54,071 nt of DNA from the NCBI GenBank assembly GCA_012518015.1, contig JAAYTM010000028.1:1-54071 (forward strand). The letters run 5' to 3'. A model generated the notes under the pieces. It saw only the letters and a program-made list of their open reading frames with translations. It was not told where the DNA came from and did no database searches. The stretch's first letter is position 1. Each line of letters begins with the position of its first letter. The DNA comes from Synergistaceae bacterium. GTDB lineage: Bacteria; Synergistota; Synergistia; Synergistales; Acetomicrobiaceae. Below are positions 18,080 through 28,960 of this stretch, piece by piece. Made by a program: the position numbers and the translations under genes.

Positions 18080-18799
18080 TTGTCCGATATTTTTGACGTT
18101 CAAATGGCGGAAACCTATGACGATTGGTACAAGACGCCAAAAGGTAGGCTGGTAGATAAGATCGAGAAAGAGGTCATATACGAATTTTTAAAGCCCCAAC
18201 CGGGGATGAAGATCTTAGACATAGGGTGTGGAACGGGAAATCTTTCTTTGGAATTAGCCAAATTGGGAGCCAAAGTTACAGGTGTCGATATTTCGGAAGC
18301 CATGCTGGTTAAAGCGCGCGAGAAGGCTGCCAAGGAAAATCTCTGCATAAGCTTTTGCCGTGCCGATGCGAACAACCTGCCCTTCGAGGATGAGACCTTC
18401 GATGCAGTAGTTTCTCTTTCGGCCCTAGAATTCGCCTCTGATTTAAAGAAAACTCTATTAGAAATTTATCGCGTGCTAAAACCGGGCGGTCGCATGGTAA
18501 TCGGTCTTATTGGAGGAGGAAGCGCCTGGAGCATGTATTACGAGGAAAAGGCCAAGAAAGATTCTGAAAGTGTCTTTAGACATGCCCACTTTCGAACGTT
18601 AGATGAACTTATTGCTGCCATGCCTGGTGAAAACGTTCAGGGCAAGGCGGTTTTATTCGTTCCTCCGGATTTTAATTTCGAGAATGTGGAAGAGGCACTG
18701 GTACTGGAAGAAAAAGCTCAAAGGCAGGGCAGGATCGATGGTGGGTTCATTTGTGCCGTGTCTTATAAGCCTTTACCTAAAAGAAAGGAGCTTGATTGA
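18080..18799 (+). CDS. Class I SAM-dependent methyltransferase
   Basis: 239-residue Rossmann methyltransferase. Motif I is MKILDIGCGTGNLSLELA (about residues 43-60), motif II VTGVDISEAMLVKAREKA, then FCRADANNLPFEDETFDAVVSLSALEF and the RVLKPGGRMVIGLI post-motif, giving a UbiE/BioC-like pattern. The start is TTG with GGGGGGTG upstream. The natural substrate cannot be named. It directly precedes, with a 2-base gap, an isochorismatase-like hydrolase, so the two form an operon. Confidence 0.85.
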   Translation: MSDIFDVQMAETYDDWYKTPKGRLVDKIEKEVIYEFLKPQPGMKILDIGCGTGNLSLELAKLGAKVTGVDISEAMLVKAREKAAKENLCISFCRADANNLPFEDETFDAVVSLSALEFASDLKKTLLEIYRVLKPGGRMVIGLIGGGSAWSMYYEEKAKKDSESVFRHAHFRTLDELIAAMPGENVQGKAVLFVPPDFNFENVEEALVLEEKAQRQGRIDGGFICAVSYKPLPKRKELD

Positions 18800-18801
18800 G
18801 A

Positions 18802-19443
18802 ATGGGTCATACTGCTTTTTTAATTATCGACATGCAAAATGATTTTTGTTTGCCAGGGGCGCCCTTTGAAGTGAAAGGCGCGATGGAGGTGGCAAAAAAG
18901 ATACGTGAAGCCTTGCAAGCTTGCCGAAAACACGGGCTGTACGTTGTACACGTATTCCGCTATTATCGGCCCGACGGAAGCGACGTTGAAATCACCAGAT
19001 ACGATAAGTTCGTGCAGGTCGGTGGGGCCTTGATCGAAGGGACGAAGGGTGGAGAAATTGTCGATGAGCTTAAACCCATAGAAGGCGAATACCTAATTTG
19101 CAAGAAGCGATGGAGCGCTTTCTTTCAGACCGAACTAGACAATCTTTTAAAGCGCCTTGGCGTGGATCAGGTCGTCGTTACGGGAGTTCAAACGCCTAAT
19201 TGCATCAGGGGTACAGTCTGGGACGCTAACTCCCTGGATTACGAAGTTATCGTCCTTACCGATGGGACGGGAGCCAGCAGTCCAGAGGTTCATGAAGCAA
19301 ATCTCAATGATATGAAAAACATCGGCATTAAGCTGATGACGGTGGAGGAGTTCATCAAGAGCTTGCCCAATCCACCGAAAGACGATTTAGTAGAAAAAAT
19401 TAGAAACAACGTATTGAAAGCAAAATTAGAAAGTAGAACGTAA
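18802..19443 (+). CDS. Isochorismatase-family cysteine hydrolase
   Basis: 213-residue hydrolase of the nicotinamidase/isochorismatase family. The catalytic triad is visible: Asp in FLIIDMQNDF, Lys in LICKKRWSAF and Cys in GVQTPNCIRGTVWDA; the cis-peptide motif precedes the cysteine. The track starts at a TTG two codons earlier; ATG 18802 gives the family-typical MGHTAFLIIDMQ. Nicotinamidase, ureidoacrylate-type or N-carbamoyl amidase activities are all possible. It is co-transcribed with the upstream methyltransferase and followed by a terminator. Confidence 0.87.
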   Translation: MGHTAFLIIDMQNDFCLPGAPFEVKGAMEVAKKIREALQACRKHGLYVVHVFRYYRPDGSDVEITRYDKFVQVGGALIEGTKGGEIVDELKPIEGEYLICKKRWSAFFQTELDNLLKRLGVDQVVVTGVQTPNCIRGTVWDANSLDYEVIVLTDGTGASSPEVHEANLNDMKNIGIKLMTVEEFIKSLPNPPKDDLVEKIRNNVLKAKLESRT

Positions 19444-19474
19444 TAGGACATAAAGCAAATGAGTTCAATGGATT

Positions 19475-19506
19475 GAGGGTGTTTTCCAGCACCCTCTTAT
19501 TTTTTT
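19475..19506 (+). terminator. Terminator after the cysteine hydrolase gene
   Basis: Arms GAGGGTG (19475-19481) and CACCCTC (19490-19496), 8-base loop, then TTATTTTTTT. Confidence 0.85.
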
Positions 19507-19641
19507 GATTTCCCTTTAAAACCCCCCTATATCGATATGCCAGTTGATAATCATTTTAAGAAAGCTAAATTAACGAGATATATACGATATGGTGCAAAGC
19601 GTTCTCACATGTTTATTTTATTTTAATTTCTTATTAGCTTC

Positions 19642-19670
19642 TTGACATAAGAGATCAATTGTGTTAATCA
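19642..19670 (+). promoter_or_regulatory. Candidate promoter of the lactate permease gene
   Basis: A perfect -35 TTGACA at 19642-19647 stands about 100 bases before the ATG. With a 17-base spacer the -10 would be TAATCA, which is poor; TATAAC lies 6 bases further on. The rest of the roughly 300-base gap (19444-19745) holds only the terminator and AT-rich sequence. Confidence 0.35.
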
Positions 19671-19745
19671 TATAACTAATAGGAATGCAGTATATGGTAT
19701 TCCAATCATTGCCTTTAAAGTCCACTGAGGAGAGGGGGTTAACAG

Positions 19746-21362
19746 ATGCAAGTAAATTTTTTTATGTGGATTTGTGCGTCTCTTCCCATATTGGCCATTC
19801 TTATCTTGATGGTGGGGTTTAAATGGAGTGCTTCAAAAGCGGGACCGATAGGTTTTTTTGTTGCACTCGCGGTTGCCGTTCTGGTATTTAAGGCAAACTT
19901 TCATTTGTTGGCCAATTCAAATGCAAAAGGTTTTGTAATGGCATTTTACGTATTGTACATTGTATGGGGTGCTTTACTACTTTATAATGTTGTAGATATA
20001 ACTGGTGGAATAGAAAGCATTGGCGCCACCTTTATGGCAATGACGAAGAACAAGATATTGCAGCTTTTAATGATCGGTTTTGCCTTTGTCACCTTTTTAC
20101 AGGGAGTTGCGGGGTTTGGCGTTCCTGTAGCTGTGGGGGCGCCTTTGTTAATCGGTATGGGATTTGACCCCGTCACTGCCGTAGCTGTAGCGTTAATCGG
20201 GCATGCTTGGGCAGTTACTTTCGGTGATATGGCTGCTTCTTTCGCAAGTTTGCAGCAGGCTACGGGGTTGTCTGCAGCTGACTTGGCTCCTTGGTGCGGA
20301 TTTTTTATCGCTTTAGCAGGAATATTTTGCGGAATGTTCGCGGTGCATGCTTACGGGGGCACAAAAGCTTTGCGCCAAGGAATTGTACCTACACTCGTAG
20401 TTTCCCTATCAATGTCTATCTCGCTTTGGTTTATAGCCCAATGGGAACCAACGTTGGCCACTTTTTTGTCCGGGATCATTGGAATGGTTGTTACCGCTGT
20501 CTTATCAAGGGTTAAGGTATACAACACCGAGGCCGCGGTAGAAGCTTCGGCCTCTGCAGGTCACTTAACTTCAAATCCCGTAACTGCAAAGGGTAAGGTA
20601 GTGGAAAAAAAGATGCCCTTTAACCTCGCCTTTGCTCCGTATTATTCCCTGATCATCATTGTTTTATTTGTCAAGTTTGTGCCCGGTGTTGAGGATTGGC
20701 TAAAAAATCTATTAGTTCTCAAACTTAAATTCGGGGAATACTCCACAGGACTTGGTTGGGTTACGCCGGCTGGATCTTCTACAAGTGTCGGTATTTTTTC
20801 TCATGCAGGTGCGTTTCTTTTCTATGCATCTTTTATTGGCATACTAATATATCGTGCTAAAGGTATTTGGAAAGCAGGTATGTTGAAGAAACTTCTATCC
20901 AAAGTTGTAAAAGGAGGGGTTAACTCCAGTATTGCTACAACTTCTATGGTACTTATGGCTTTTATAATGGTCGAATCTGGTATGACTTACATGTTGGCAA
21001 AGGGTGTAGCTGATGCATTGGGTTCTATATATCCTATCTTTATTCCTTTAGTCGGGGTACTTGGAGCATTTATGACAGGAAGTAACACCAATTCCAACGT
21101 GATGTTTGGAGCCTTTCAGGTGCAAGTCGCAAATATCCTTGGCATTAGTACGTTAATTAGTGCCGCTGCCCAAACTGCAGGCGGTTCCATAGGCAGCATG
21201 TTGGCTCCATCTAAAGTTATAGTGGGCACCTCGACGGTTGGGCTAACCGGACGCGAAGGGGAAGTCATAGGTAAAACGTTAAGATATTGCGTTACCTTAG
21301 CGCTGATCCTAGGAATTGTGGGTTGGGTCATGTTGTTTATATTATGCAGGCACGTTTATTAG
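19746..21362 (+). CDS. lctP: L-lactate permease family transporter
   Basis: Lactate/glycolate permease (LctP family) of 538 residues with about 13-14 hydrophobic segments. Recognised by the N-terminal topology, VTFLQGVAGFGVPVAVGAPLLIGMGFDP, HAWAVTFGDMAASF, the late FMTGSNTNSNVMFG and the GGSIGSMLAPSKVIVGTSTVGLTGREGEV block, all family hallmarks. GAGGAGAGGGGG precedes the ATG. No lactate dehydrogenase or lldEFG operon is beside it, but lactate could feed pyruvate to the Por complex encoded downstream. A small membrane protein gene follows after 24 bases. Confidence 0.92.
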   Translation: MQVNFFMWICASLPILAILILMVGFKWSASKAGPIGFFVALAVAVLVFKANFHLLANSNAKGFVMAFYVLYIVWGALLLYNVVDITGGIESIGATFMAMTKNKILQLLMIGFAFVTFLQGVAGFGVPVAVGAPLLIGMGFDPVTAVAVALIGHAWAVTFGDMAASFASLQQATGLSAADLAPWCGFFIALAGIFCGMFAVHAYGGTKALRQGIVPTLVVSLSMSISLWFIAQWEPTLATFLSGIIGMVVTAVLSRVKVYNTEAAVEASASAGHLTSNPVTAKGKVVEKKMPFNLAFAPYYSLIIIVLFVKFVPGVEDWLKNLLVLKLKFGEYSTGLGWVTPAGSSTSVGIFSHAGAFLFYASFIGILIYRAKGIWKAGMLKKLLSKVVKGGVNSSIATTSMVLMAFIMVESGMTYMLAKGVADALGSIYPIFIPLVGVLGAFMTGSNTNSNVMFGAFQVQVANILGISTLISAAAQTAGGSIGSMLAPSKVIVGTSTVGLTGREGEVIGKTLRYCVTLALILGIVGWVMLFILCRHVY

Positions 21363-21386
21363 GATATAAATGGAGGGAGATTTATA

Positions 21387-21557
21387 ATGAGCGGCAAAAA
21401 GTCCAGTCCGGTGTTACTGGGATTCGCGCTTCTTGGAATGCTTATTGCACCTCCTCTTTTGCTGTATCCGGCAGTCATTAAGGAGAATGTTGCCTTAGAA
21501 GTGATTGGATATCTCGTTCTTGTCATATCAATGTTGATTCCCATTTTTAAAGGGTAA
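21387..21557 (+). CDS. Small membrane protein downstream of lctP (56 aa), not in ORF track
   Basis: A 56-residue ORF with an excellent ribosome binding site (GGAGGGA, 8 bases before the ATG) 24 bases after lctP. The protein starts MSGKKSSPVLLGFALLGML and ends MLIPIFKG. It has two hydrophobic helices (about residues 9-28 and 36-54) joined by a short loop with KEN, and a basic N-terminus. I do not recognise a family. Position and topology suggest an accessory subunit or stabiliser of the permease, but that is inference. It was missed by the 60-residue cut-off of the track. Confidence 0.7.
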   Translation: MSGKKSSPVLLGFALLGMLIAPPLLLYPAVIKENVALEVIGYLVLVISMLIPIFKG

Positions 21558-21577
21558 TCTCAATATCCATATTGCAC

Positions 21578-21606
21578 TTGACGCGAATGAAAAAATGAGT
21601 TATCTT
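21578..21606 (+). promoter_or_regulatory. Promoter of the CDC48-porGDAB operon
   Basis: TTGACG (21578-21583), 17-base spacer, TATCTT (21601-21606). The expected transcription start is near 21613, about 65 bases before the chosen GTG. Confidence 0.5.
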
Positions 21607-21678
21607 TGAACAAGGATTGGCATACCGTATTCCAAATGCGTGAAAAGGATACAAGAAGATGCAGGAAGGGATAGAAAG

Positions 21679-23751
21679 GTGAATAAATACCACTTTTATG
21701 TTGCAGAGGGCTTGCCAGAAGATAAGGGAAAAGACATAGTAAGAATGGATCCCAAGGATATGAAAAACCTTGGAGTCCAAACTGGAGATTTCCTCTTGAT
21801 TAAAGGAAAATCGCAAGTAGCTTTAAAGGTTTTTCCTTGCCCGACAAATTTTCGAGGAGCCCGTTTGATTCAAGTTGACAACATAGCTCGAGAGAATTTG
21901 GGGGTCAGCATTGGAGATCCAGTTGAAGTAGAAAAAGTAGAACCCACTCCCTTGAAGACGGTTATGTTGGATAGAGGAGGGCTTGCTCCTGATGAAATAC
22001 CTTCACAAGAGGAACTTAAAAGGCACTTGTTAGGCCGGGCTGTCATTATTTCAAATAAAGTCCCGGTCGTGCTTTATGGTGGAAGTGCTATAGCCCTGAG
22101 GGTACAAGGTATGGCGCCTCCAGGGGAGATAGGACTTGTTACAAAAGACACCGCCATCATTTTGGTAGATCAGACTTTGGATTCTAAAAGAGATAGCGTG
22201 AGCTACGAAGATATAGGAGGCTTGGATGAGGAAGTTAAAAAGGTAAGAGAGCTTGTTGAACTTCCGCTTACACGTCCTGATCTTTTTAGAAAAGTTGGTA
22301 TTGAACCGCCCAAGGGTATTTTACTCTACGGGCCTCCTGGCACGGGCAAAACCTTGATAGCTCGTGCCGTTGCGTCCGATTCCAGGGCTTATTTTATAGC
22401 AATTAATGGCCCTGAAATCATGAGCAAGTATTATGGAGAAAGTGAAGCCAGGTTAAGAGAGATTTTCGAGGAGGCCAGAAAGAACTCGCCGGCGATAATC
22501 TTCATCGATGAGTTGGACGCAGTTGCACCAAAGCGCTCAGAAGTTGTCGGTGACGTCGAAAAAAGGGTTGTGGCGCAGCTACTTTCCTTGATGGATGGCC
22601 TAAAATCACGAGGTGACGTAATAGTTATAGGTGCTTCAAACATGCCCGAGTTGTTGGATCCCGCTTTACGAAGGCCGGGCCGATTTGACAGGGAAATCTT
22701 TATCGGGGTTCCCGGCACACGAGGAAGAGAAGAGATACTAAAGATCCACACAAGAGGGATGAGCCTGGCACCCGACGTCGATCTCAAAAAAATTGCGTAT
22801 CTGACACATGGGTATACAGGAGCTGATCTTGCCCAGCTTTGCAAAGAAGCAGGCATGCGCGCCCTCGGGCGTTATATGGACAGACATGAAGTTGGAGATG
22901 TTATTGTCACTAAAGAAGACTTTGAAAACGCTTTAAAGGCAATTGAACCCTCTGCCCTTAGGGAAATGGTCGTGGAAGTCCCTTCAGTCGGATTCGAAGA
23001 TATAGGCGGTTTAAACGATATCAAAAAAAATCTTTTAGAGCTTGTCAAAATACCGCTGCAACATAGCGAGGAATATGAAAGTTATGGTTTAAAAAAGGCC
23101 AGATTTATATTTTTCTTAGGTCCTTCAGGAGTTGGCAAGTCATTGATGGCAAACGCCATTGCTAAAGAAGCAGGTCTTAACCTCATACACATAACCCCTC
23201 CCATGCTAATATCCCACAAAATCGGCATTGAACAGTCCATAAGTGACGTATTTAAGCTGGCTAAAAGAGTTTCTCCTTGTGTGCTACTTTTCGATCGAAT
23301 AGATGGTACTGTTCAAACCCTTGGAGAGAGATTCACTAATCAGCTAATTATGGAACTTGATGCAAATAAAGAAGTGAATAATGTGATCATTGCGATAGCT
23401 AACTCCCTTAAAGGAATTGACCAATCTCTTATTTCTTCTAACAGATTAACCAAGATGTTTACCTTCAATATCCCTACCATTGAAGAGAGAAAAGAAATTT
23501 TAGAAATCATTCTTAAAGATCTGCCCAACCACGAGGTATCGATTGAGTATTTGGCAGAGGTTACGGAAGGCCTGACTGGCGCTGACTTAAAAGCTATCAT
23601 CGAAAAAGCTTGTCATAGGGTTCTTTCCAAAAAGATCCTAAACAGAGGAGGTGGGGTCCTGACAAATAAGGAGGTATTGGCTGTCTTGAAAGAGATTGAT
23701 TTTAGACGGGAGGTGCAATTTAATGAATCTCGATGTCAAGAAGTTGTTTGA
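21679..23751 (+). CDS. CDC48/VAT-like tandem AAA+ ATPase with degenerate second ATPase domain
   Basis: About 690 residues: a CDC48 N-domain (about 1-175), AAA D1 and AAA D2. D1 is intact: GPPGTGKT Walker A, IIFIDELDAVAPKR Walker B, GASN sensor 1 and the RRPGRFDREI arginine finger. D2 has GPSGVGKS and LLFDRIDG, where the catalytic glutamate of the usual DEID is arginine, and the RPGRFD finger is replaced by SSNRLTKMF. D2 probably binds but does not hydrolyse ATP. The track begins at GTG 21640; GTG 21679 is preferred for its GGAAGGG site and because homologous N-domains begin there. It overlaps porGD by 29 bases, so a role tied to the oxidoreductase is suggested, not shown. Confidence 0.87.
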   Translation: MNKYHFYVAEGLPEDKGKDIVRMDPKDMKNLGVQTGDFLLIKGKSQVALKVFPCPTNFRGARLIQVDNIARENLGVSIGDPVEVEKVEPTPLKTVMLDRGGLAPDEIPSQEELKRHLLGRAVIISNKVPVVLYGGSAIALRVQGMAPPGEIGLVTKDTAIILVDQTLDSKRDSVSYEDIGGLDEEVKKVRELVELPLTRPDLFRKVGIEPPKGILLYGPPGTGKTLIARAVASDSRAYFIAINGPEIMSKYYGESEARLREIFEEARKNSPAIIFIDELDAVAPKRSEVVGDVEKRVVAQLLSLMDGLKSRGDVIVIGASNMPELLDPALRRPGRFDREIFIGVPGTRGREEILKIHTRGMSLAPDVDLKKIAYLTHGYTGADLAQLCKEAGMRALGRYMDRHEVGDVIVTKEDFENALKAIEPSALREMVVEVPSVGFEDIGGLNDIKKNLLELVKIPLQHSEEYESYGLKKARFIFFLGPSGVGKSLMANAIAKEAGLNLIHITPPMLISHKIGIEQSISDVFKLAKRVSPCVLLFDRIDGTVQTLGERFTNQLIMELDANKEVNNVIIAIANSLKGIDQSLISSNRLTKMFTFNIPTIEERKEILEIILKDLPNHEVSIEYLAEVTEGLTGADLKAIIEKACHRVLSKKILNRGGGVLTNKEVLAVLKEIDFRREVQFNESRCQEVV

Positions 23752-24682
23752 GGAACCGAGCCTTATTCAAATTACAACTTGGGCTCGAGGCGTTATCGAG
23801 AATAAGGACGCAAGGGATGTCGTTTTCGCGCTTGCTAATGCTGGATCTAAAGAAGGTAAATACGTTCAAGCATGGGAAAACTACGTCGATCTTCCCGATA
23901 GAGTTGGCGTCCCTGTTCGCGCATACGCCAGGATTAGTGATGAGCCGCTGCTAAGCAAATACGTATACGAAAATGAACACCCTGATGTCGTGGTATTGAC
24001 TAATGAGGCTCTAGTAAAGGGAAACGACGTATTGCAAGGTATGAAGCCGGGTGGTGTGTTAATAGTCAACACAAAAAGAGACCCGGAATACATTTTGAAG
24101 TTTTTAAAGGACACGACCTATCTTGGAACGATCGGGTGCATCGATGCGACTGAAGTTGCCGGACACGTGCAAACACTTTCTGGAGCCGAAGGCGCAACTG
24201 ATGCGTCAGGCATAGGCGTTGGCGTTGGAGCCGTTTTGGCCGGGGCCGTTGTGAAGGCAAAATCCATCGTTAAGCCAGAGAACGTGCTTTCCTCGGTTCA
24301 AAACGAGGAAGCTTGCCGATATGGTTATGATGAAGTTCGCTTAGTGACAGTAAATACGACATTCCCAGAGTTTAAACCGGCTCCTAAGAAGCCATTGGGA
24401 CCAGAGGACCTTCCTTTTGCGGGCACTGTTCCTTCTGTTGATAAGGAAAACGAAAAGAGAATTACGGGTAATTGGAGGAGCGAACGTCCTGTATGGTCTA
24501 AAGAACGTTGTACTAACTGCTTGCTATGTTGGGTAAATTGCCCCGATTCAGTTGTGGTTTACAAGACACCTGAGGCTGCGGATTTCACTAATTTGAAATA
24601 TTGCAAGGGATGTGGCATTTGCGCGGAAGTATGTCCAACTAAGGCAATAACCATGGTCCCAGAACTGGATTTTGAGGATTAG
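23723..24682 (+). CDS. 2-oxoacid:ferredoxin oxidoreductase, fused gamma-delta subunits
   Basis: 319 residues. The N-terminal gamma domain (about 1-195) includes TTWARGVIENKDARDVVFALANA and ends in DASGIGVGVGAVLAGAVVKA. The C-terminal delta domain (about 255-319) has two 4Fe-4S ferredoxin motifs, CTNCLLCWVNCPD and CKGCGICAEVCP. Gamma and delta are separate in Thermotoga and Pyrococcus but fused here. The ATG with GGGAGGTG 8 bases upstream is chosen over the upstream TTG of the track. It is the first por gene, followed by alpha and beta, and probably serves pyruvate, although a 2-oxoisovalerate enzyme cannot be excluded. Confidence 0.88.
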   Translation: MNLDVKKLFEEPSLIQITTWARGVIENKDARDVVFALANAGSKEGKYVQAWENYVDLPDRVGVPVRAYARISDEPLLSKYVYENEHPDVVVLTNEALVKGNDVLQGMKPGGVLIVNTKRDPEYILKFLKDTTYLGTIGCIDATEVAGHVQTLSGAEGATDASGIGVGVGAVLAGAVVKAKSIVKPENVLSSVQNEEACRYGYDEVRLVTVNTTFPEFKPAPKKPLGPEDLPFAGTVPSVDKENEKRITGNWRSERPVWSKERCTNCLLCWVNCPDSVVVYKTPEAADFTNLKYCKGCGICAEVCPTKAITMVPELDFED

Positions 24683-24694
24683 GAGGTGAGATCC

Positions 24695-26832
<2,138 letters not shown>

Positions 26833-26855
26833 GGTGTAGTTAAGTTGGATTAGCA

Positions 26856-26895
26856 GAAACAGGCCCTCTTTTATATGAGGGCCTGTTTCCTTTCT
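26856..26895. terminator. Bidirectional terminator between porB and the MOSC gene
   Basis: Perfect 13-bp arms GAAACAGGCCCTC (26856-26868) and GAGGGCCTGTTTC (26877-26889) with a T-rich loop, serving convergent transcripts. The next bases are C/T-rich on the plus strand. Confidence 0.8.
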
Positions 26896-26898
26896 ATT

Positions 26899-27348
26899 CT
26901 ATTTATCCTTCGTTGGAAGTTTCTTAACCTTATCTCCTTTCTTTACCTTACCGCCCTTGGTGACAGCGCAAAATATGCCCTTCTTTGGCATGATGCAGTC
27001 GCCGGTTATCCTGTAGATCTCACACTTGCTGTGACATTTTTTGCCGATTTGTGTCACCTCAAGCAAAGCTTCACCTACTTGCAACTTATCTCCGACAGAT
27101 AAACTTTCCGTATTAAAGCCTTTTACCGTGATGTTTTCGGCAAAACTCCCTGCTTTAAGATCGAGGAGTTTTTCTTGCATTTCTTCTATGTCCTCAAGGG
27201 CGAGCAAGCTTACCTGCCTGTGCATGAAGCCTGCATGGGCATCACCTGCCAAGCCAAGGCCTTCGACGAGCAAGGCCTCGCCAACGTCTTCCTTGACGGT
27301 GCCCTTTTTCTTAGAAAAGCATACCGCCCACACTACGCCTTCGCACAT
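26899..27348 (-). CDS. MOSC domain protein
   Basis: 149-residue stand-alone MOSC domain (molybdenum cofactor sulfurase C-terminal). The motif GLAGDAHAGFMHRQVSLLALEDIEEM, followed by SFAENITVKGFNTESLSVGDKLQVGEALLEVTQIGKKCH with the conserved cysteine, is typical of YiiM/MOSC proteins that handle sulfur for Mo/W cofactors or bind molybdopterin. It is the last gene of an iscS-iscU-MOSC operon and overlaps iscU by 16 bases. Cysteine desulfurase therefore probably supplies its sulfur; the target cofactor is not known. Confidence 0.87.
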   Translation of the reverse strand: MCEGVVWAVCFSKKKGTVKEDVGEALLVEGLGLAGDAHAGFMHRQVSLLALEDIEEMQEKLLDLKAGSFAENITVKGFNTESLSVGDKLQVGEALLEVTQIGKKCHSKCEIYRITGDCIMPKKGIFCAVTKGGKVKKGDKVKKLPTKDK

Positions 27349-27746
27349 TGTTTCGCTTCGCTTTCTTCCTGCTTGGCGTTGCCCTTTTTGGCCAAATAAT
27401 CCTCTATGGCTGCCTTGATTCCTTCCTCGGCCAACAAAGAGCAGTGTAGTTTTTGAGGTGGAAGCCCATCCAGTGCCTCGGCTACGTCTTTGTTGGTGAC
27501 TTTAAGTGCTTCGTCTAGCGTCTTGCCCTTGACCATCTCGGTTACCATCGAGCTTGTTGCAATGGCAGCGGCGCAGCCGAAGGTCTCAAATTTGACGTCC
27601 ACAATGCGATCATTTTCTATTTTTAAATATATTTTCATGACATCCCCGCAGACGGGATTGCCGACTTCGCCAACTCCATCCGCATCATCTATGCGTCCGA
27701 CATTTTTAGGGTTCATAAAAAGATCTATTACTTTTTGAGAATACAC
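27333..27746 (-). CDS. iscU: Fe-S cluster scaffold IscU/NifU N-terminal type
   Basis: 137-residue scaffold for [2Fe-2S]/[4Fe-4S] assembly. The three cluster cysteines are in GNPVCGDVM, FETFGCAAAIATSS and KLHCSLLAEE. The C-terminus has a short charged tail with AKQCAKA, beyond the usual fold, adding an extra cysteine. The start is GTG (MYSQKVIDLF) with GGGGGT upstream. It lies 5 bases after the iscS stop, so cysteine desulfurase and scaffold are co-expressed. A NifU-like naming is equally acceptable. Confidence 0.93.
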   Translation of the reverse strand: MYSQKVIDLFMNPKNVGRIDDADGVGEVGNPVCGDVMKIYLKIENDRIVDVKFETFGCAAAIATSSMVTEMVKGKTLDEALKVTNKDVAEALDGLPPQKLHCSLLAEEGIKAAIEDYLAKKGNAKQEESEAKQCAKA

Positions 27747-27751
27747 ATTTA

Positions 27752-28930
27752 CTACCCCCTTTTGCCAAGAGGAGACATGGCTCTTAAAGACTCTACCACT
27801 TTCGGTAGGTTTTCCAAAACGTAATCTATATCTTCATCACTTGTATCTTTTCCTAAAGTCAGCCTTAAGGACCCATGAGCAATCTCATGTGGCAATCCTA
27901 TGGCAAGGAGCACATGACTAGGTTCCAAGCTTCCTGACGTACAGGCAGAACCACTGCTTGCTCCTATTCCCAATGCATCAAGGCGCAAAAGCATGGATTC
28001 TCCTTCAATGTAGTGAAAGCAGAAACTTGTATGAAAGGGAAGGCGCTCAGTGCGATGACCCGTCAAGATAACATCATCGATGCGCTCAAGGATGCCGTCT
28101 ATTAAACGATCGCGAAGACGTTTTTCGTTCTCGTTTTCATTGTTCGCGAGCCTTTTTGCGGCTAAAACCGCGGCTTTGCCGAATCCGACAATTCCGGCAG
28201 TGTTTTCAGTTCCAGAACGCAACCCTCTTTCTTGTCCGCCACCGTGAATCAAGGGCGCGATTTTAACCCCCTTCTTTACATACAACGCACCTACGCCTTT
28301 AGGGCCATACATTTTATGTGCAGCCATTGTCATCAAATCTACTGGAAGTTTTTTTACGTCAATGGGAAGATGCCCCGTTGCTTGAACCGCGTCAGTGTGA
28401 AAAAGCACTCCCTGTTCGCGGCAAATACTTCCTATTTGTTCTATCGGTTCTATGGTACCTATCTCGTTGTTCGCGAATTGAATAGTGACTAAAATTGTAT
28501 TAGGTCTAATGGCTCTCTCGAGCTCATCCAATCTCACCATTCCATATTTGTCCACCGGTAAAATCGTGATATCAAAACCTTCTTTGCCCAGCCATTTGCA
28601 TGCATCTAATACTGCATGGTGTTCTATGGCAGATGTTATGATATGATGTCCCCTATCTTTTCGCGCGTAAGCTATACCTTTTATTGCAAGGTTGTCTGCT
28701 TCGCTGCCACCGCCGGTAAAAATTACTTCCGTGGGGTCGGCATTTATTAATTGAGCTACTTGATTTCTTGCTTCATCCAGGGCCTTTCGTGCCTTTCTGC
28801 CCCATGCGTGAAGGCTGTTTGGATTTCCGAAATCGGAAGTAAAATAAGGCATCATAGCCTCTAGTACATCATGGTCGACTGGCGTAGTTGCTGAATGGTC
28901 GAGATAAACAGAACGGCTCATTGTTTGCAT
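27752..28930 (-). CDS. iscS: Cysteine desulfurase (IscS/NifS)
   Basis: PLP enzyme that takes sulfur from cysteine as a persulfide for Fe-S clusters and thiolation. Seen: VYLDHSATTPVD, FTGGGSEADNLAIKG, TSAIEHHAVL, HTDAVQATGHLPID, the PLP lysine in MAAHKMYGPKG, RSGTENTAGIVGFGKA, and the active-site cysteine in GASSGSACTSGSLEPSHVL. 392 residues; ATG with GAGGCG just before it (a second ATG is three codons on). First gene of iscS-iscU-MOSC. No IscR is beside it. Confidence 0.94.
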   Translation of the reverse strand: MQTMSRSVYLDHSATTPVDHDVLEAMMPYFTSDFGNPNSLHAWGRKARKALDEARNQVAQLINADPTEVIFTGGGSEADNLAIKGIAYARKDRGHHIITSAIEHHAVLDACKWLGKEGFDITILPVDKYGMVRLDELERAIRPNTILVTIQFANNEIGTIEPIEQIGSICREQGVLFHTDAVQATGHLPIDVKKLPVDLMTMAAHKMYGPKGVGALYVKKGVKIAPLIHGGGQERGLRSGTENTAGIVGFGKAAVLAAKRLANNENENEKRLRDRLIDGILERIDDVILTGHRTERLPFHTSFCFHYIEGESMLLRLDALGIGASSGSACTSGSLEPSHVLLAIGLPHEIAHGSLRLTLGKDTSDEDIDYVLENLPKVVESLRAMSPLGKRG

Positions 28931-28960
28931 CGCCTCTCTTTATTAGATTGACCTAACTTA

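Noticed and set aside
22431-22856. 141-residue minus-strand ORF
   Set aside because: Antisense to the intact D1 domain of the CDC48-like gene.
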